Assembly: GCA_018873225.1 (NCBI GenBank)
Contig: JAEILZ010000001.1
Location: 1,736,001-1,800,000, forward strand
Origin: [Phialemoniopsis] sp. UDSM-2020
Taxonomy: Eukaryota; Ascomycota; Sordariomycetes; Thyridiales; Thyridiaceae
Direction of reading: 5' to 3'
Length of the DNA: 64,000 nt
Shown: in pieces, positions 33,286-44,895 of the stretch
How positions within the stretch are numbered: the first letter of the stretch is position 1
Layout: the number at the start of each line of letters is the position of its first letter
Program-made: the position numbers and the translations under genes
The notes under the pieces: model-generated
Seen by the model: the letters and a program-made list of their open reading frames with translations, nothing else
Told to the model about the DNA's origin: nothing
Database searches by the model: none

Positions 33286-35450
33286 TTAGAACCCGGTGCC
33301 AAAAGCGTTGCACTTGCTCCCAATGTTGACGTTCCTGTTCTCCGATAGGCAGTCCTGGTACTGCACCTGGCACTTGTTAGACGCCTGGCTCCACGAGTCG
33401 GTCCAGCCAAAAGTGCGCTTGTTGGGCGCGTTGACGTAGTCAAAGTAGCTCCGCGTGACCATGATGGTGTCGCGCTTCGACCAGCCGAGCCAGTTGAAGA
33501 TGCTGCTGAGGAAGTTGCTGCCGCTGCCGCTGTTGGACTGGCTGTTGCCGTTGTCCTTGCAGCCCTGGACGTAGGTGGCCTGGCACTGGTCGTACTGGGA
33601 TTTGCAGGCGTCGGCGCAGGCCGTCGGGCAGCGGTTGCGCGAGTAGCTTCCGCATTGAGAAGAGTCCTTGTTGGTGTAGAGCTTGATCTGGTTGCCGGCG
33701 TTGAAGTCGCTCTTCAGATCATTGCATGTGACAACAGGGAGCTCGATGCCACCCACAGGGTTACCGGGTCCGTAGTTGTATAGCCATGAAGAGGGCTGCT
33801 TACAGATGTTGGACGGAGTCGGGATGGGGCACTGGCTGGTCGGCGTGCTCGTCGGAGTAGACGTGACCTTGCAGGGGACAACAGTGGTGGTAGTGATAAT
33901 GGGCTGGCCGCCGCGAGGAGGCTTGCGGCCGAAGCAATCGGTCTTGGAGCACCTGCTGGAAGGGGTTGAGCCGCAGTAGCTGTTGATATCCGAGCACCAC
34001 GAGGCGAAGTCGAAACACTTGAGCGAGTCGGGCCAACCGGCATTCTTAAAGCAATCGGCGACCTGCAGTTTGCAGCGAGAGTGGCCATTGTTGCAGCCAT
34101 TGGAGTCCTGCCAGTCTGGGAGATTGCCCGAGCACCATTTCCCGCAACCATACTCGCACTTAGATGGCACAGTGACGGTTGAAGTGCACATGGCGCTCGA
34201 GGAAGACGCAGTGCTCAGTGTCGGCTTAGAGGTAGTAGGAATGCTAGAGGTTGGGCTCGAGGTTGTGGAAGGGGTGCTGGTGGGACCGTTGGTGGTGCTA
34301 GACGAGGTCTGCGACGATGAGCCTGTGCTACTCGAGGAAGAGCTCGAAGTAGTAGGATCGGCGCTAGAGGAGCTGCTGGAAGAGAACGTGGTGGAAGATG
34401 AGGTGGATGTAGTTGCAGGATCCGAGCTGGAGCTGGATGAAGAACTGGTTGTGGGGTCAGCACTTGATGTTGATGAGGTGCTGGTCGTAGGATCAGCACT
34501 TGACGTCGATGAAGTGCTTGTCGTGGGATCGGCGCTTGAAGATGAGGAAGTAGTGGTCGATGAAGACGAGCTGCTGCTGCTCGAGGAGCTAGAGCTGGTA
34601 GACGAAGTCGACGAGACTGTCGATGAAGACACGCTTGGACTAGGCGGGTTGTAGATGCCACCGCAGGGCTCAATAGACTCGAGCTCCTTGGCAACGTAGA
34701 CACTGAGGAGGCTTCGGCCACCACAGATCTGAGCACTATTGCCTTTGCAGGGCATGTTGCATTGGTTGTCAGCTGCTTGGGTTGTGAAGTTGCCCATCAC
34801 AGCACCACACCAGCACTCGCCTGTTACGGGGTTAGCATGTTTCGAGTATTGAACTCAAGTATACAATAGGGCAACATACCTCCATATTCTGTGCCAGCAA
34901 AGGGGAATCCCTGAGATCTGCAGCCCTGCAAGCAAGTCTGGGTGGTCATCGCCGAGGCATTTGTGTTGGCAAGAGGGTAGCCAAGAGTGCGACCGATGCT
35001 CGAGCTATCAGTGTAGCAGCCGAGCTTGACATAGTTGGAGATGGTGACATCAGTGGCATCTGGGAAAGTCGGATCTTGCCAGACGGAGATGATGTTGTTG
35101 CCACCGCAAGTCTGGGTCTTGTTTCCAGTGCAAGGAAAGGTGCACTTGGAGTCGGAGAGAAGAGCGCCGTTGACGGTCTGTCCGCAGAAGCACTCGCCGT
35201 AGTACTCAAGGCCGGCATATCTGTAGCCATTGCCCTTGCACTCGGCCATGCACTTCTCGACAGTCATTGAGTTCGTGTCGAGGCTGGTTCGGAAGCTGAG
35301 GGCATCGGGGCTAGGGTCGGTGAAGCAGCCGGCATAGACAAAGGGCCGGAAGGGTAGAGTACAAGAGGGAAGCTCAACATTCCATGCTTGGGCTTGCTGG
35401 AACAGCGAGACCGCCGCAACGGCCAGGACCGAAAGACGGATAGCAGCCAT
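33286..35450 (-). CDS. Secreted protein with two WSC domains and Ser/Thr-rich stalk
   Basis: Two exons (35450-34880, 34820-33286) with a 59-nt intron give 701 residues. A signal peptide (MAAIRLSVLAVAAVSLFQQAQAW) is followed by two Cys-rich WSC carbohydrate-binding domains (FVYAGCFTD...CTGNKTQTCGG and YVKLGCYTDSSS...CKGNSAQICGG, the second crossing the intron). Next is a long Ser/Thr stalk, likely O-mannosylated, with a 36-nt repeat. After it come two Cys-rich regions (CEYGCGKWCSGNLPD... and CGSYSRNRCPTACADACK) and a KRDT site that Kex2 could cut. No C-terminal membrane helix or GPI signal is seen, so it is probably secreted or wall-bound rather than a Wsc-type stress sensor. The upstream codons before 35450 in the same frame contain no ATG. 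Confidence 0.85.
34448..34555. repeat. 36-nt degenerate tandem repeat, three units, coding
   Basis: Three consecutive 36-nt units (34448-34483, 34484-34519, 34520-34555) starting GTTGTGGGG or GTCGT(A/G)GGA and holding the (A/G)GC(A/G)CTTGA core. On the minus strand each encodes about SSADPTTSTSST in the stalk of the WSC protein. The third unit is more diverged. Confidence 0.85.
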
Positions 35451-38400
35451 GCCTAAAAGAATGATGAAGAAGTGACCCAATGCCAAGAGAGGTCGTCAAG
35501 GAACGAAAGGCAAGGAAATACCCGACTGGGGTAAAGAATGACAGACAATGGGTCTCTTTTAAGCTCAAAGATCTGGGGATGATCCTGGGACATCATCGTG
35601 ACCGGGGTGAGAGCACTTGCTCCCTCTTATATCGATTCCAAAATAGCATTGCAACCAGGAACCCCCATGCTCAGCTCAGGGCCAACGGACTCCTCCGAAC
35701 AAGCTCATGGGTGGTCCAGGCTTTGGGAGAGCCGTTTTTCGTGTGGGGAGAGGTGATGAGAATACGACGAGGCCATAGCGGAAAGTCTTCACGATGACAC
35801 CCACCTGCAAAATGCATGGCTACGGTAACACCGATGAGACATCTACCCGTTAGCCGCGCGAGACAACGCTCCCGTAAGACCTACACAGCAGACTATTGCT
35901 TGGACCGGACCCAGACTGACCGTCAAGCTGGTACCGGCTTGTGGATACACAGGCCATTGTCGACGTTCGAGATCATCGAGAGAGACGGGCAGACAGTGCT
36001 GCCTCGGGTCGCTGTTAGTCTGAGTAAGGCTAGGAGAGAGAAAAGTACCCAGGGGAAGTGTGGTGTCAGCGGGACAGGACACACAAGATCTCCAGACGCC
36101 ATGCCTACGCCCTACCCGCCGGCGAAGTACGTATGTACCATCACACGTAGTGAAGGATATGAGGCTCGCAACGGGATGAGTTGTACGAGACGGAGTTGAA
36201 GAAGCTAAACTCGGTACAAGCCAGGGCAATTGCCCGAATTGGGAAGGCTACGGAGGGCCTAAGCAGCGACTATCGAAAACGGTGGAGCAAGGGTCCCGGC
36301 TCCAATAGTCTGATTTTTATTTTAGTGCTGTAACTGGGCTGGCCGTAGTCCGTACCTGCAGCAAGCAGAGCCGCCGACAGGGGGCTTCATGGCTGCAAAC
36401 CGTTGCACTGACCACAGCCTGCTGTGACGCTCGACTAATCGGAAATTATTCCCCAGGACAGCTGGATAGCAATGACAGCACACCACCATTCCTGCTGCAG
36501 AACCACAAATGCTGCCATGATCCTTGCATCCAAAAACGCCTCTTTTTTACGGATGCAGCTGCATATATTGATGTTGGCCGACGCAAAGCAACATTGTAAT
36601 TTCCGCTGTCTCCTGTTCTTCGAGGTCATCCGTGGGATCCGACCACTTCTCTCTGATCTTTTCCGAGTCCGCGGTCGATCTACTAGGTAGACCTGATCGT
36701 GAGGTCATTGCACAGTCTTTTGCTACTTTCGGAATTTCGAAAGTATGGGACCGGGGCCGCGAGTCTAGACCTTTCAATGTCGCTTGTGCAAACCGTTCGA
36801 TTGCTCGGCCGGCCGGCCGAATAAGAGGTTGCGAGCTAGTACTGCAACAGCGTTGCGGCTAGTACGGAGGAACATCTGCCAAAAGGCAGCACTTACAGAC
36901 ACTTACACGATCATGAGCTCTCCTATTAAGGTTCTTGATACTGGTATCTCATCGCATTCGGTGCCAAACATCCAGCTTACGACACTCAAACCTTGCTTTT
37001 TTACTTTCCTTTGATTTGCCTCGTCTGGGCCATTTTTTGCGGGAGACACGTGCAAGTGCGGGAACGGTGATGCGATCCCGTCTGCCGGGACAGTGAGACT
37101 GACTCGAGGCAGCCCTCGGTCCCATAGACACCCGCTGAACGGGACTGGGTCCTCAGACCATTTTGACTGCCTGCCCCGTGCTAAGTGTCGCCCGGTGGTC
37201 TGGATGCGCCACGAGGCTAGAGAGCACGCAGAGTCTTCTGGTCTCCCGCTGAGAAATTCCAGGTGCCGCCGAGTGGGCTTCCCGCCGTTTTTTCGGTCTT
37301 GGCTGACCCAAGGCGCCGGAACCCCCTGGCATCCTGGATGATCTCATGGAGATCTCCGTCCAGCATCCCACTTCGAGCATACCCATGCATGAGATGGCCA
37401 TGATTTCGATCACCTTCCAGTGTGACTTCTACCGCCGAGTGCTCAAACTATTGGATCACCGGTCCCAGGCTGACGAACAACTCGGGCCCGGCGAGCATGG
37501 TGATACAGAGGGCAGTCGATCGTCAAGCACGAAAACGGTCCGGCCTGGTGAAAGCATAGAGAAGCACGATGGGACGGCCATAAAAATTATTCCTCGAAAG
37601 TTGCATCATATTTTACTTGCTCATCAACTTGCCTCGGCTCGGACAATAGAGCAGGCAGAACGGCGGCATGTCTCAGTGCCACGATGTCGCGGGAGTGACC
37701 GCTTGTCTCTTGACTCAGTCATCAATGTGGCAGCTTGTCGGGGGCCAGCTCATTTACACTGATGTCATGACAGCGACCTGGATGAGCCCTTCCATGCAAG
37801 GGGATGGACCGCTACATACATTAACCCTGCATATCTGAAAGCCTCGTAGAAGACGGGCAATAATCTGGTGTAGATGCCAGTAGAAGTGCCTCTGCTCCGC
37901 CAATGCTTTCTTCCTTACTTGTTATACTGCCTAGAACTCGGGTCCCGCCTCTCACCAGATCAAGCGCCTTTCCCATATGGATTTGAAAATCGTGATATGG
38001 GTGCTTAGCAGCCATCGATCTTTTCATTGCTATCTCGCAGGTTCTCTTAGTCTGCTGGCGAACTCCCGTCTCTGTGTGAATCTGGATGTGGGACGTTGGC
38101 CTGGACTTACACGGTGCGCAGTCCCCACACAGAGGTGTAACAAAAAGCGTCGATCGTGAACTTTCACCGATGGAGGCGGACCCGAACCCGGATCGTCGTC
38201 TAGTAATTAGCGTGCGTAGTATAAGTACAAATTGACGGGTCAGCCGTCGGCCTCTCCTAGCACTCGAGCATGTGATGGCGGTTTTCTATATCTCAGGCAA
38301 GCGATATGGAAAGCTCGTCAGGAGAAGTCTTTAGGTCTAGGCCAGGTCAAAAAATTCTGGAGCCGGCCGAGTTGAAGAAAGTCACACATCTCCGCGAACA

Positions 38401-38802
38401 TTTTGTTATCACACACCTATTATTTCAGGCAGTCAGCGGGATAAGCCTCAACACGACTTGGAATCAGACGGGGGCAAGCCTGCAGTCTTCGTAGTATGAA
38501 ATGTATTGCCTGATAACTGTCTATCCGATCATAAGGGAAACCCCGATGCATCAATGCGTCCCCCGAGTTGTAAATCTATCATCAGATGTCCGCTTCTCTT
38601 CAGAAAGTTGTGGAATCGAGACTCGATCCGACTAGGGGCATGGATAAGTTGAAATCGCCTTTTTATTTTCATTCTGACCAGCCACTCGAGACCAGGACTT
38701 CCTGGCGGTCATTCCAATGCTAAAATACAACCTTCCAGCCATTATCACTATGAGACGATTTTTGCCTGAACGCCGATACGGAGAGTTAGAGATCCACGGT
38801 CT
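35451..38802. other. 3.35-kb region without supported gene
   Basis: This lies between the WSC gene start and the eIF3a stop (both minus strand). It must hold the WSC promoter and the eIF3a 3' UTR. Scattered frames of up to 138 codons (37346-37762 plus; 35816-36199 plus) lack domains and splice partners. A GGCCGGCCGGCC palindromic run lies near 36808. I see no transposon ends. Confidence 0.45.
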
Positions 38803-41800
38803 CTAGTTACCACCCTCGCCTCTGCGGAACCTCGGTACGTATTTCCCAGGAGCACCGCTGGACTGAAGGTTATCCCTCGGTGGCGCCGCCGGTGACCCAT
38901 CACGGCCGTTCTCGCCACGGTTGGAGTCTGTCCGTGCCATCGGGGGCCCGCGGCCAGAGGCCGACCTGGAGGAGAAATCCCTGTCCGAGGAGGCACCACC
39001 AGTCGCCTTGGCTGCCTCCCTGTCACGCCACGAAGGCTTGCTGCCTCCCTGGCCAGCAAGGTTGAGCCGAGGAGGACCACCAGCCCTGTCGTTGGAGTCG
39101 GTGCGGTCCATGGGAACCCCGCGCTCTGCCGGGGGTCCACCACGCGTCGGGAGCGACGCAGGAGGAGCATCGTTGGACCGCGAGGCTTCCCTGTCGCGCC
39201 ACTTGCCAGCACCCGGGAGGTTGAGGGGCCTGCGCTCCCCAGCAGAGTCTGTCCGCTCCATCGGCGCATCGCGACGGACCGGAGCGGCGGCGACTGGACG
39301 CTCCCGCTCGGCTTTTCGCCGGGCCAGGGCCTCCTCCTCTCGCCTGGCCTGTAGTGCGGCCTTCTCCAGTGCTTCCTGGCGCTCCTGGTCGCGCTGGGCC
39401 TTGAGCTTGGCCATCTCCTCTCTCCGTGCCTCGTCGCGCTGGCGCTGTTCCTCCTTCTCCCTCGCAGCCCGCTCCTCGGCTTCGCGGAGTTGACGCTCCT
39501 CTTCCTCCTTTTGTCTCTTCTCGCGAATCTTGCGGTCGCGGTACTCCTTCTTCCGGGCGGCGATTTGCTTCTCCAGTTCCCTCTCCGCATCCCGCCGACG
39601 CTTCTCAAACTCATCGCGGCGACGCTCTTGGAGACTGGATCGGAACTGCTCGTAGAAGGGCATGAGACGAGTGAGGCGGTGCTTCAGCTCGACAGCCTGC
39701 TCATGCTTCTCCTTGGACTCCTTCAGCGTCTCAGCCTTGACCTTCTCGTAGACGGCAAGATCTTTCTTCTGCTGCTCGGCGTAGTCTTCAGCGAGCTTCT
39801 TAACCTCCTCCTTTCTATACGCACGCTCCAAATGGTCGATGCGCTTGCCAGTGATGCGGAGTTTCTCGTTAACATCGTTCTTCTCGCGCTCAAGCTGGGC
39901 AAGCTTGATGGCCCGGAGCTTGTTGGTGTCCAGGTTGGCGAGCTCCTCAGTATCAATGTCAAGAGCCTTGGGTCCTATCTTCAGCTCCTTGATCATGTTC
40001 TCCACCTCGGTCTGCCGGATCTGCTCGCGCTCCCTCTCCATGCGCTTCTGCTCGCGCTCCTTCTGCTCTTGCAGCTGGCGTTGCGCCTCAGCCTCAGCCA
40101 ATTGTTGCTCACGAATCTTCTTAATCTTCGCATTCTCCTTCTCCTTCTTTGCCTGGAGCTCAGAGGCCTCCTCCTTGCGCTTCTGAATAACGTCCTTCCG
40201 AGCCAGAATCTCGCGGTGTTCCTTCTCAGCACCAGTCTTGGCCCGAGCCAGAGCGGCCTGGCGAGACTTGTTGTGGGCCTCGTTGAATGACGGGTCAATG
40301 TAGTAGCAGGTGGTGTAGAGGGACTTGGCAAGACGAGTGAGCTGGGAGCGGATAATCTCGGACGGAGTGCTCTGAAGGCGCTGGACGGTACCAGTCTCGC
40401 TCTCGGCAGAGCCTGCGCTAGAGCCAGCGTGAACAGCCTTGGCAGACGAGAAGATGTCTGTGTCAAAGCTGAGGACGCCAGTGCCGTGATCCATGCGGAT
40501 GGCAAGGTCACCCTTCTTATTACCGTTCATGATGAACTTCTCGATGGTGGATCGAGTGACCTGGAAGGGCTCAGGGAAGGCGGCCAGGCTCTCAACGAAC
40601 TCAAGATCGACAGTCTCGTAGACTTGCGACAGCTGTTGGAAGAGCCTGGTCAGGATGACCTGCTGAAGAGGAGCGATATACTTCTGCATCTCGTCATCGG
40701 CGCCAATCTGGGCCAGGATGGGAGAGATCTTCTTGCAGATGGAGAGAGGGTGGAAGTCAACCTCGAGGATGTTGTACAAGTCACGGATCTCCGGACGGGC
40801 GCGGCGGAGGAGGGACTTGGCCAGAGCATCCCCGAAGAGGCCGGCACGCGTGGGGGCCTGGGACATGCCCAGCAGATGGGTCAGGCGGGAGTTCTTGTTC
40901 TTCTTGGCCTCATCAAAGTCAACCATGGCGCCGCGGGATCGGGTGGTGCTGATGACTGGGATAGAGAGAGCAGAGAGGATGACGAAGGACGCGGCCTTCT
41001 GGAGGTCGGCCTCGGTGATAGGCGGGTTGTCAGCCTTCTTGCTCTGGCCAGTAGCGACGAGAGCCGCAGACTGGCGGAGAAGGTTGTAGTACCGAGACCA
41101 TGCGGCAGCATGGAACAGGTAGTTCTCGCCGACGAGGAAAATCCTGGTGAGCTTCTCGTAGTAGTTGGCCATCATGATGTTCTTGGGCGGGCGCTTGCTC
41201 AGGTTGAGGAGGGTGTGGATGTCCTCAACGCTGCGGAAGGCCTCCTGCCAAAGCTCAAGCTCGACAGCAACATTGAGCTGCTGGAAACGGGTCTCAAGAT
41301 GTCGCTGCAGAGTATCGGGGTCGTTCAGGTTAATAGCGTGCATCTGAGTCGAGTACTTGGCGGCAGTCTGGACATGGTTGCGGAGAAGCTCGCAAAGACG
41401 GCGGAACTCGGTCTTGCGGGTGTACTTGAGGCAGAAGTCGAAGGCCTGCATGGCCGTGCTCTGGTACAGCAGCTCGAGGCGTGCATTGTTGCGCAGGATG
41501 TCGAGAACAGTGCGGTAAGCCTCCCAAAGGAACTTCAGCCAAGGGGTGACGATGGCGCGGTCGGTGCGGTCTCGGGACTGCTCGCCAGAAACGGTGGCCA
41601 GGAGGATGGACTCGGGAGTCTCGCTGGCCTCCAGATCCTCGACATTAGCGTCGCCAGTGGTGGCCTCGAGGCTCGTCTGGACCTCATCGGCCTTCTGCTG
41701 GGCGGCGGTGACCTTCTCGGCGGCCAACTCGATGAACTTCTTCAAGACCAGCTCGATGGTTCCGACGTTGGTGTTCTGGGCAATGTTCTTGTACTGGTAA

Positions 41801-42191
41801 AGGGCGTCCTTGGCAAGCTTGCCCTTCTTCTGCTCGACGGAAAGCTCCACGAGGAGGAGCATAACCGGCTCCAGCGACACGATGGGGACATTGCGAGACC
41901 TCTTGGACGTGATGTGTTCGTGGAGGAGGGTCAGGGCGGCCGGGGCCTGATTAACCCCGATAAGTTCGTGGGCGCGCTTCAACACATTTTCGGGTTTCTG
42001 ATGCGGCGGAGGCGGCTGCGAGAATGGTCAGCATTGCTTGTCCAGAGACGTGAAGGTTCGAGAGTCGTCGGCGTGGAGGGGCAACCTCATGATGCAGTCT
42101 AAGAATTGCATCGGAGGGGTAATGGGAAGAATGGCAGCAGACTCGGCCGCGCCAGCCGTAGGACGACCTCGAGGGTGTTAAAACGTACCAT
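38803..42191 (-). CDS. TIF32: Eukaryotic translation initiation factor 3 subunit A
   Basis: Two exons: an exon of just the ATG (42191-42189) and 42015-38803, separated by a 173-nt intron (GTACGT..CAG), giving 1071 residues. eIF3a is the scaffold of eIF3, which places initiator tRNA and mRNA on the 40S subunit. The N terminus ([35 protein letters not shown]) matches the family. The helical N-terminal part is followed by a PCI domain (about residues 340-510, with [21 protein letters not shown]). A long charged helix of Lys/Glu/Arg repeats runs from about 570 to 900 ([35 protein letters not shown]). The tail is Gly/Arg/Asp/Ser-rich with three PM-x-RTDS units. A 557-codon plus-strand frame (40429-42102) is an antisense shadow. 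Confidence 0.96.
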
Positions 42192-44545
42192 GATGGGCAA
42201 CCTCCTCTGCGGGATGCAAAGATTCGACGAGGTTGCTTTGCGATGGTTTAAGCACAAGTCTAAAAGCAGCGGTGACTTGGCTGGATGCCTTGGGGAAAAT
42301 TCAGATCCTCAGCCAGGAGTGCGAAATTCTGAGCGACCGCGATTTTTGGGAGGGTTTGTGGGCTGTAACGAAGTCACTAGGCCGTATTCGGTAGGTTTAG
42401 GTCACGTGAATCAAGACACGGGCGGTGGCCCCTCCTCGAGCTACCCGACTAGAGTTTGACCCGCTGATGTGTGCGCGATGTCAGAGTGATGCTTTTCCAA
42501 CTCAACCTTTAAGGCTCGCTGCTTATAACCTGTACATGCATGTATCATTACTAGAGATACGTGCCTTGATGTGAAAAGGGAGAATTCGACAGGTATGGCA
42601 TTGCAGGCCGTGAAGACCAGCTGAAGTGCTGAGGCCGGATCTTTGTCGTCAGAGCAAGCAACAAGCAAGTCCCACATCTGTGTCCGGTCACTCGATCAGC
42701 GGGATCTCCCGCAGAATTACGTCCAGTCCCGGAAGGGTATTGATTCTGGCGTCTCAGACATTTTTATGCTTGATGTTCTGAGAATGTGTATGCTGGTAGT
42801 CGCCTGGTATTATTGATCAGTGTAATTTGAGGGCTTGTTCTCTGACTACCTACTTAAGTACTTTGTAAGTAACGTAGGTGAACATGCCGAAAGGTCCGAA
42901 ATCCTCAAACCAGCATTCATAACCATTGTGCTGCACAACCAGCGCGATCCCCAAACGGTTGCCTTTTATATTCAGACACGGGAGGTCCCACCACTGTGCA
43001 TTATATCCCAGAGTGTCCTCTCTGTGTAATGTGTACGTACAATGCTTCGAGCGAGGAGATCACTTTGACAATGTCACGGCAGCAGAGATCTTACCCAGCC
43101 TATCTTGACGGTCTAGTGCGATCCTTGTTCAGACGCGTTAGGGTGCACAGTCCAGTCGATATCAGCACTTTACCAGGGATCCATGAATGAATATGGAATC
43201 GTCTGCGACGCGCGAGCATGTAGGCCTCGAATCACACTGGCCCAACATCTACACTACCACGACTCCCTACCTAGGAATCACTCTAGCTCGAAGCTTCAGT
43301 GTTAGTAGCGGGGACGTCGTGCCATGGCGCGCCGTGTATTCGATCCATGATGATGGTCTGAGCACCATCAGTAGGCCCAAAAAGTTATCAATGTGTGAGG
43401 TGGTGGGCTCTTTGCAAAGCTCCCCGACGAATTCAAGTCGACTGTTTGGCTGGCTACTTAGGCTGGCTGGCTGGTTGGCTCGTCTTGGGAACCCCTGGTC
43501 TACGCCGTTTTGGGGGACAAGCCAGGGTACCCGCAATAACTCCCCCTAACGTTAATTTGCAACACCACCTCGCCTTTCCTACTCTGGCGTACGTGCCCGC
43601 TACTAATTAGAAAAAGGCTTGCAAGAGGAGCCTGAGGAGCCTTGGAATGCCCTGGTAGGGCGCCCCCCCGTTACTTTAGTGAGGAGCAAGTGAGGAGCAG
43701 GTTGAGGCTTTACGCTTTTACCCCCTACTTTTTGGGCTCCCCACCCCGGCCTAGACGAGGTTACCTTGACTCTGCCGCCCCAAAAGACGAACCTCGTCTC
43801 CCTCCCCCCCAGTCCGGCCCAAAGTCTGTGCCAATTTCTCCCTCGTCCGTCCATTCTCTCTCCCCCCGTCCAGGTCTTGTTTCGAAAATTCCAGCTCTTT
43901 GAAAATCCCAATTGCCTGGACACACACACACCTCACCACGACACACCACATTCCAGCCGATTCATTGTGTGCATCGTCGCCTTCATTGTGTGACGTTGTC
44001 TGCGTTCTACAGAGGAAGGCGTCCAATTGAAACCCCCATTTGTAAGTTCCAACAGCTGCACTTTAGCTTGGTTTTTTCCCCTGCCCCCCTCCCCCAATTC
44101 CCGAAGTTAGGTTGTTTGCGCGGCGCGGATCGGAATTCGCCCTCCCCTTCGCTCCAGCGAAACCTGTCTCAGAGCACTTTCGATCCGTCCAAAGCCAGCC
44201 AGACAGTCAGGCAGACACAAAAACACAGACAAGGGAGGAACCGATTCCGAAAGAGCAAAAAGCGAAAAAATTACAGGGTCGAAAGGAAAGACAACAAGAC
44301 TGGGAGGACGCGCACACGACGCACATCAACTCGGGAACCTCCTTTGCCCCACGGCCATCTTAATTGCTACTGCATAGGCGAGCTTGGTGCTAACGCGAGA
44401 AATTATGAGCGAATTGCAGGAGACACAGCCAGCAAACTACTCGCACGACGAGACACCGCAGGACTCATTTCACCAGCCTCAGGAAGGCTCATCATCAGCG
44501 CACGCGGCCAATTCCCATCTCGACGGCGCCCCTTCATCATCCAAG
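42192..44545. promoter_or_regulatory. Divergent upstream region of TIF32 and G-gamma
   Basis: 2.35 kb between divergent genes. A TCACGTGA palindromic E-box lies at 42402-42409, about 210 bp before the eIF3a ATG. A GGCTGGCTGGCTGGTTGGCT stretch is at 43461-43480. From about 43740 to 44540 the DNA is strongly pyrimidine-rich on the plus strand, typical of a long transcribed fungal leader; it holds the predicted 5'UTR intron of the G-gamma gene. No further coding gene seen. Confidence 0.5.
44042..44419 (+). other. Predicted 5'UTR intron of the G-gamma gene
   Basis: A consensus donor GTAAGT at 44042, a strong GCTAAC branch site at 44389-44394, and a TTGCAG acceptor ending at 44419 outline a 378-nt intron. 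It would remove the upstream in-frame ATG at 44405. After 44419 the first ATG is 44546, which gives a 93-residue G-gamma. Inferred from signals only. Confidence 0.5.
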
Positions 44546-44895
44546 ATGCCCGCCTACACCTCGCGCGACGTCGGCGACCCGTCGCAGATCAAGAAGACCA
44601 AGCAGAGCATGGCCGACCTGAAGCTGCGCCGCCTCACCGAGCTGAACAGCAGACTGAGGGAGGATCTCGAGCGCGAGAGGATTCCTGTTAGCCAAGCATC
44701 CAAGAGGTAAAGAAATATCCGATATTTGTTCGCATCGTCGACCCCCGCGCATGCGCTGACTAGTGATTCTGCAGCATCATCGCCTACTGCAACAGCACCA
44801 GGGACTACATGGTCCCCTCAACCTGGGGTGTCGTTCCCAAGGGCGAGGACCCGTACGCTCCCCAACAGAGCGGCGGCTGCTGCGTGGTCATGTAA
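44546..44895 (+). CDS. Heterotrimeric G-protein gamma subunit
   Basis: Two exons (44546-44706, 44775-44895) with a 68-nt intron give 93 residues, the size of known fungal G-gamma proteins such as Neurospora GNG-1. It forms a dimer with G-beta and holds it at the plasma membrane for pheromone and nutrient signalling. The coiled-coil segment (KKTKQSMADLKLRRLTELNS, then LREDLERERIPVSQASKS) pairs with G-beta. The end, SGGCCVVM, contains a CaaX prenylation box (CVVM) and an adjacent Cys that may be palmitoylated. The frame is open upstream to an ATG at 44405, which would add 47 residues of Gln/Ser/His-rich sequence. I prefer 44546 because that earlier ATG probably lies inside a 5'UTR intron. Confidence 0.9.

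Noticed and set aside
33983..34654. 223-codon plus ORF rich in Glu, Val and Leu
   Set aside because: Antisense of the Ser/Thr repeat stalk of the WSC gene; the repeat makes both strands open.
40429..42102. 557-codon plus-strand ORF
   Set aside because: It lies antisense within the eIF3a exon. Its Leu/Val/Glu-rich, domainless product mirrors the Gln/Lys/Glu codons of the real gene. The same applies to 38921-39493 and 39490-40290 on the plus strand.
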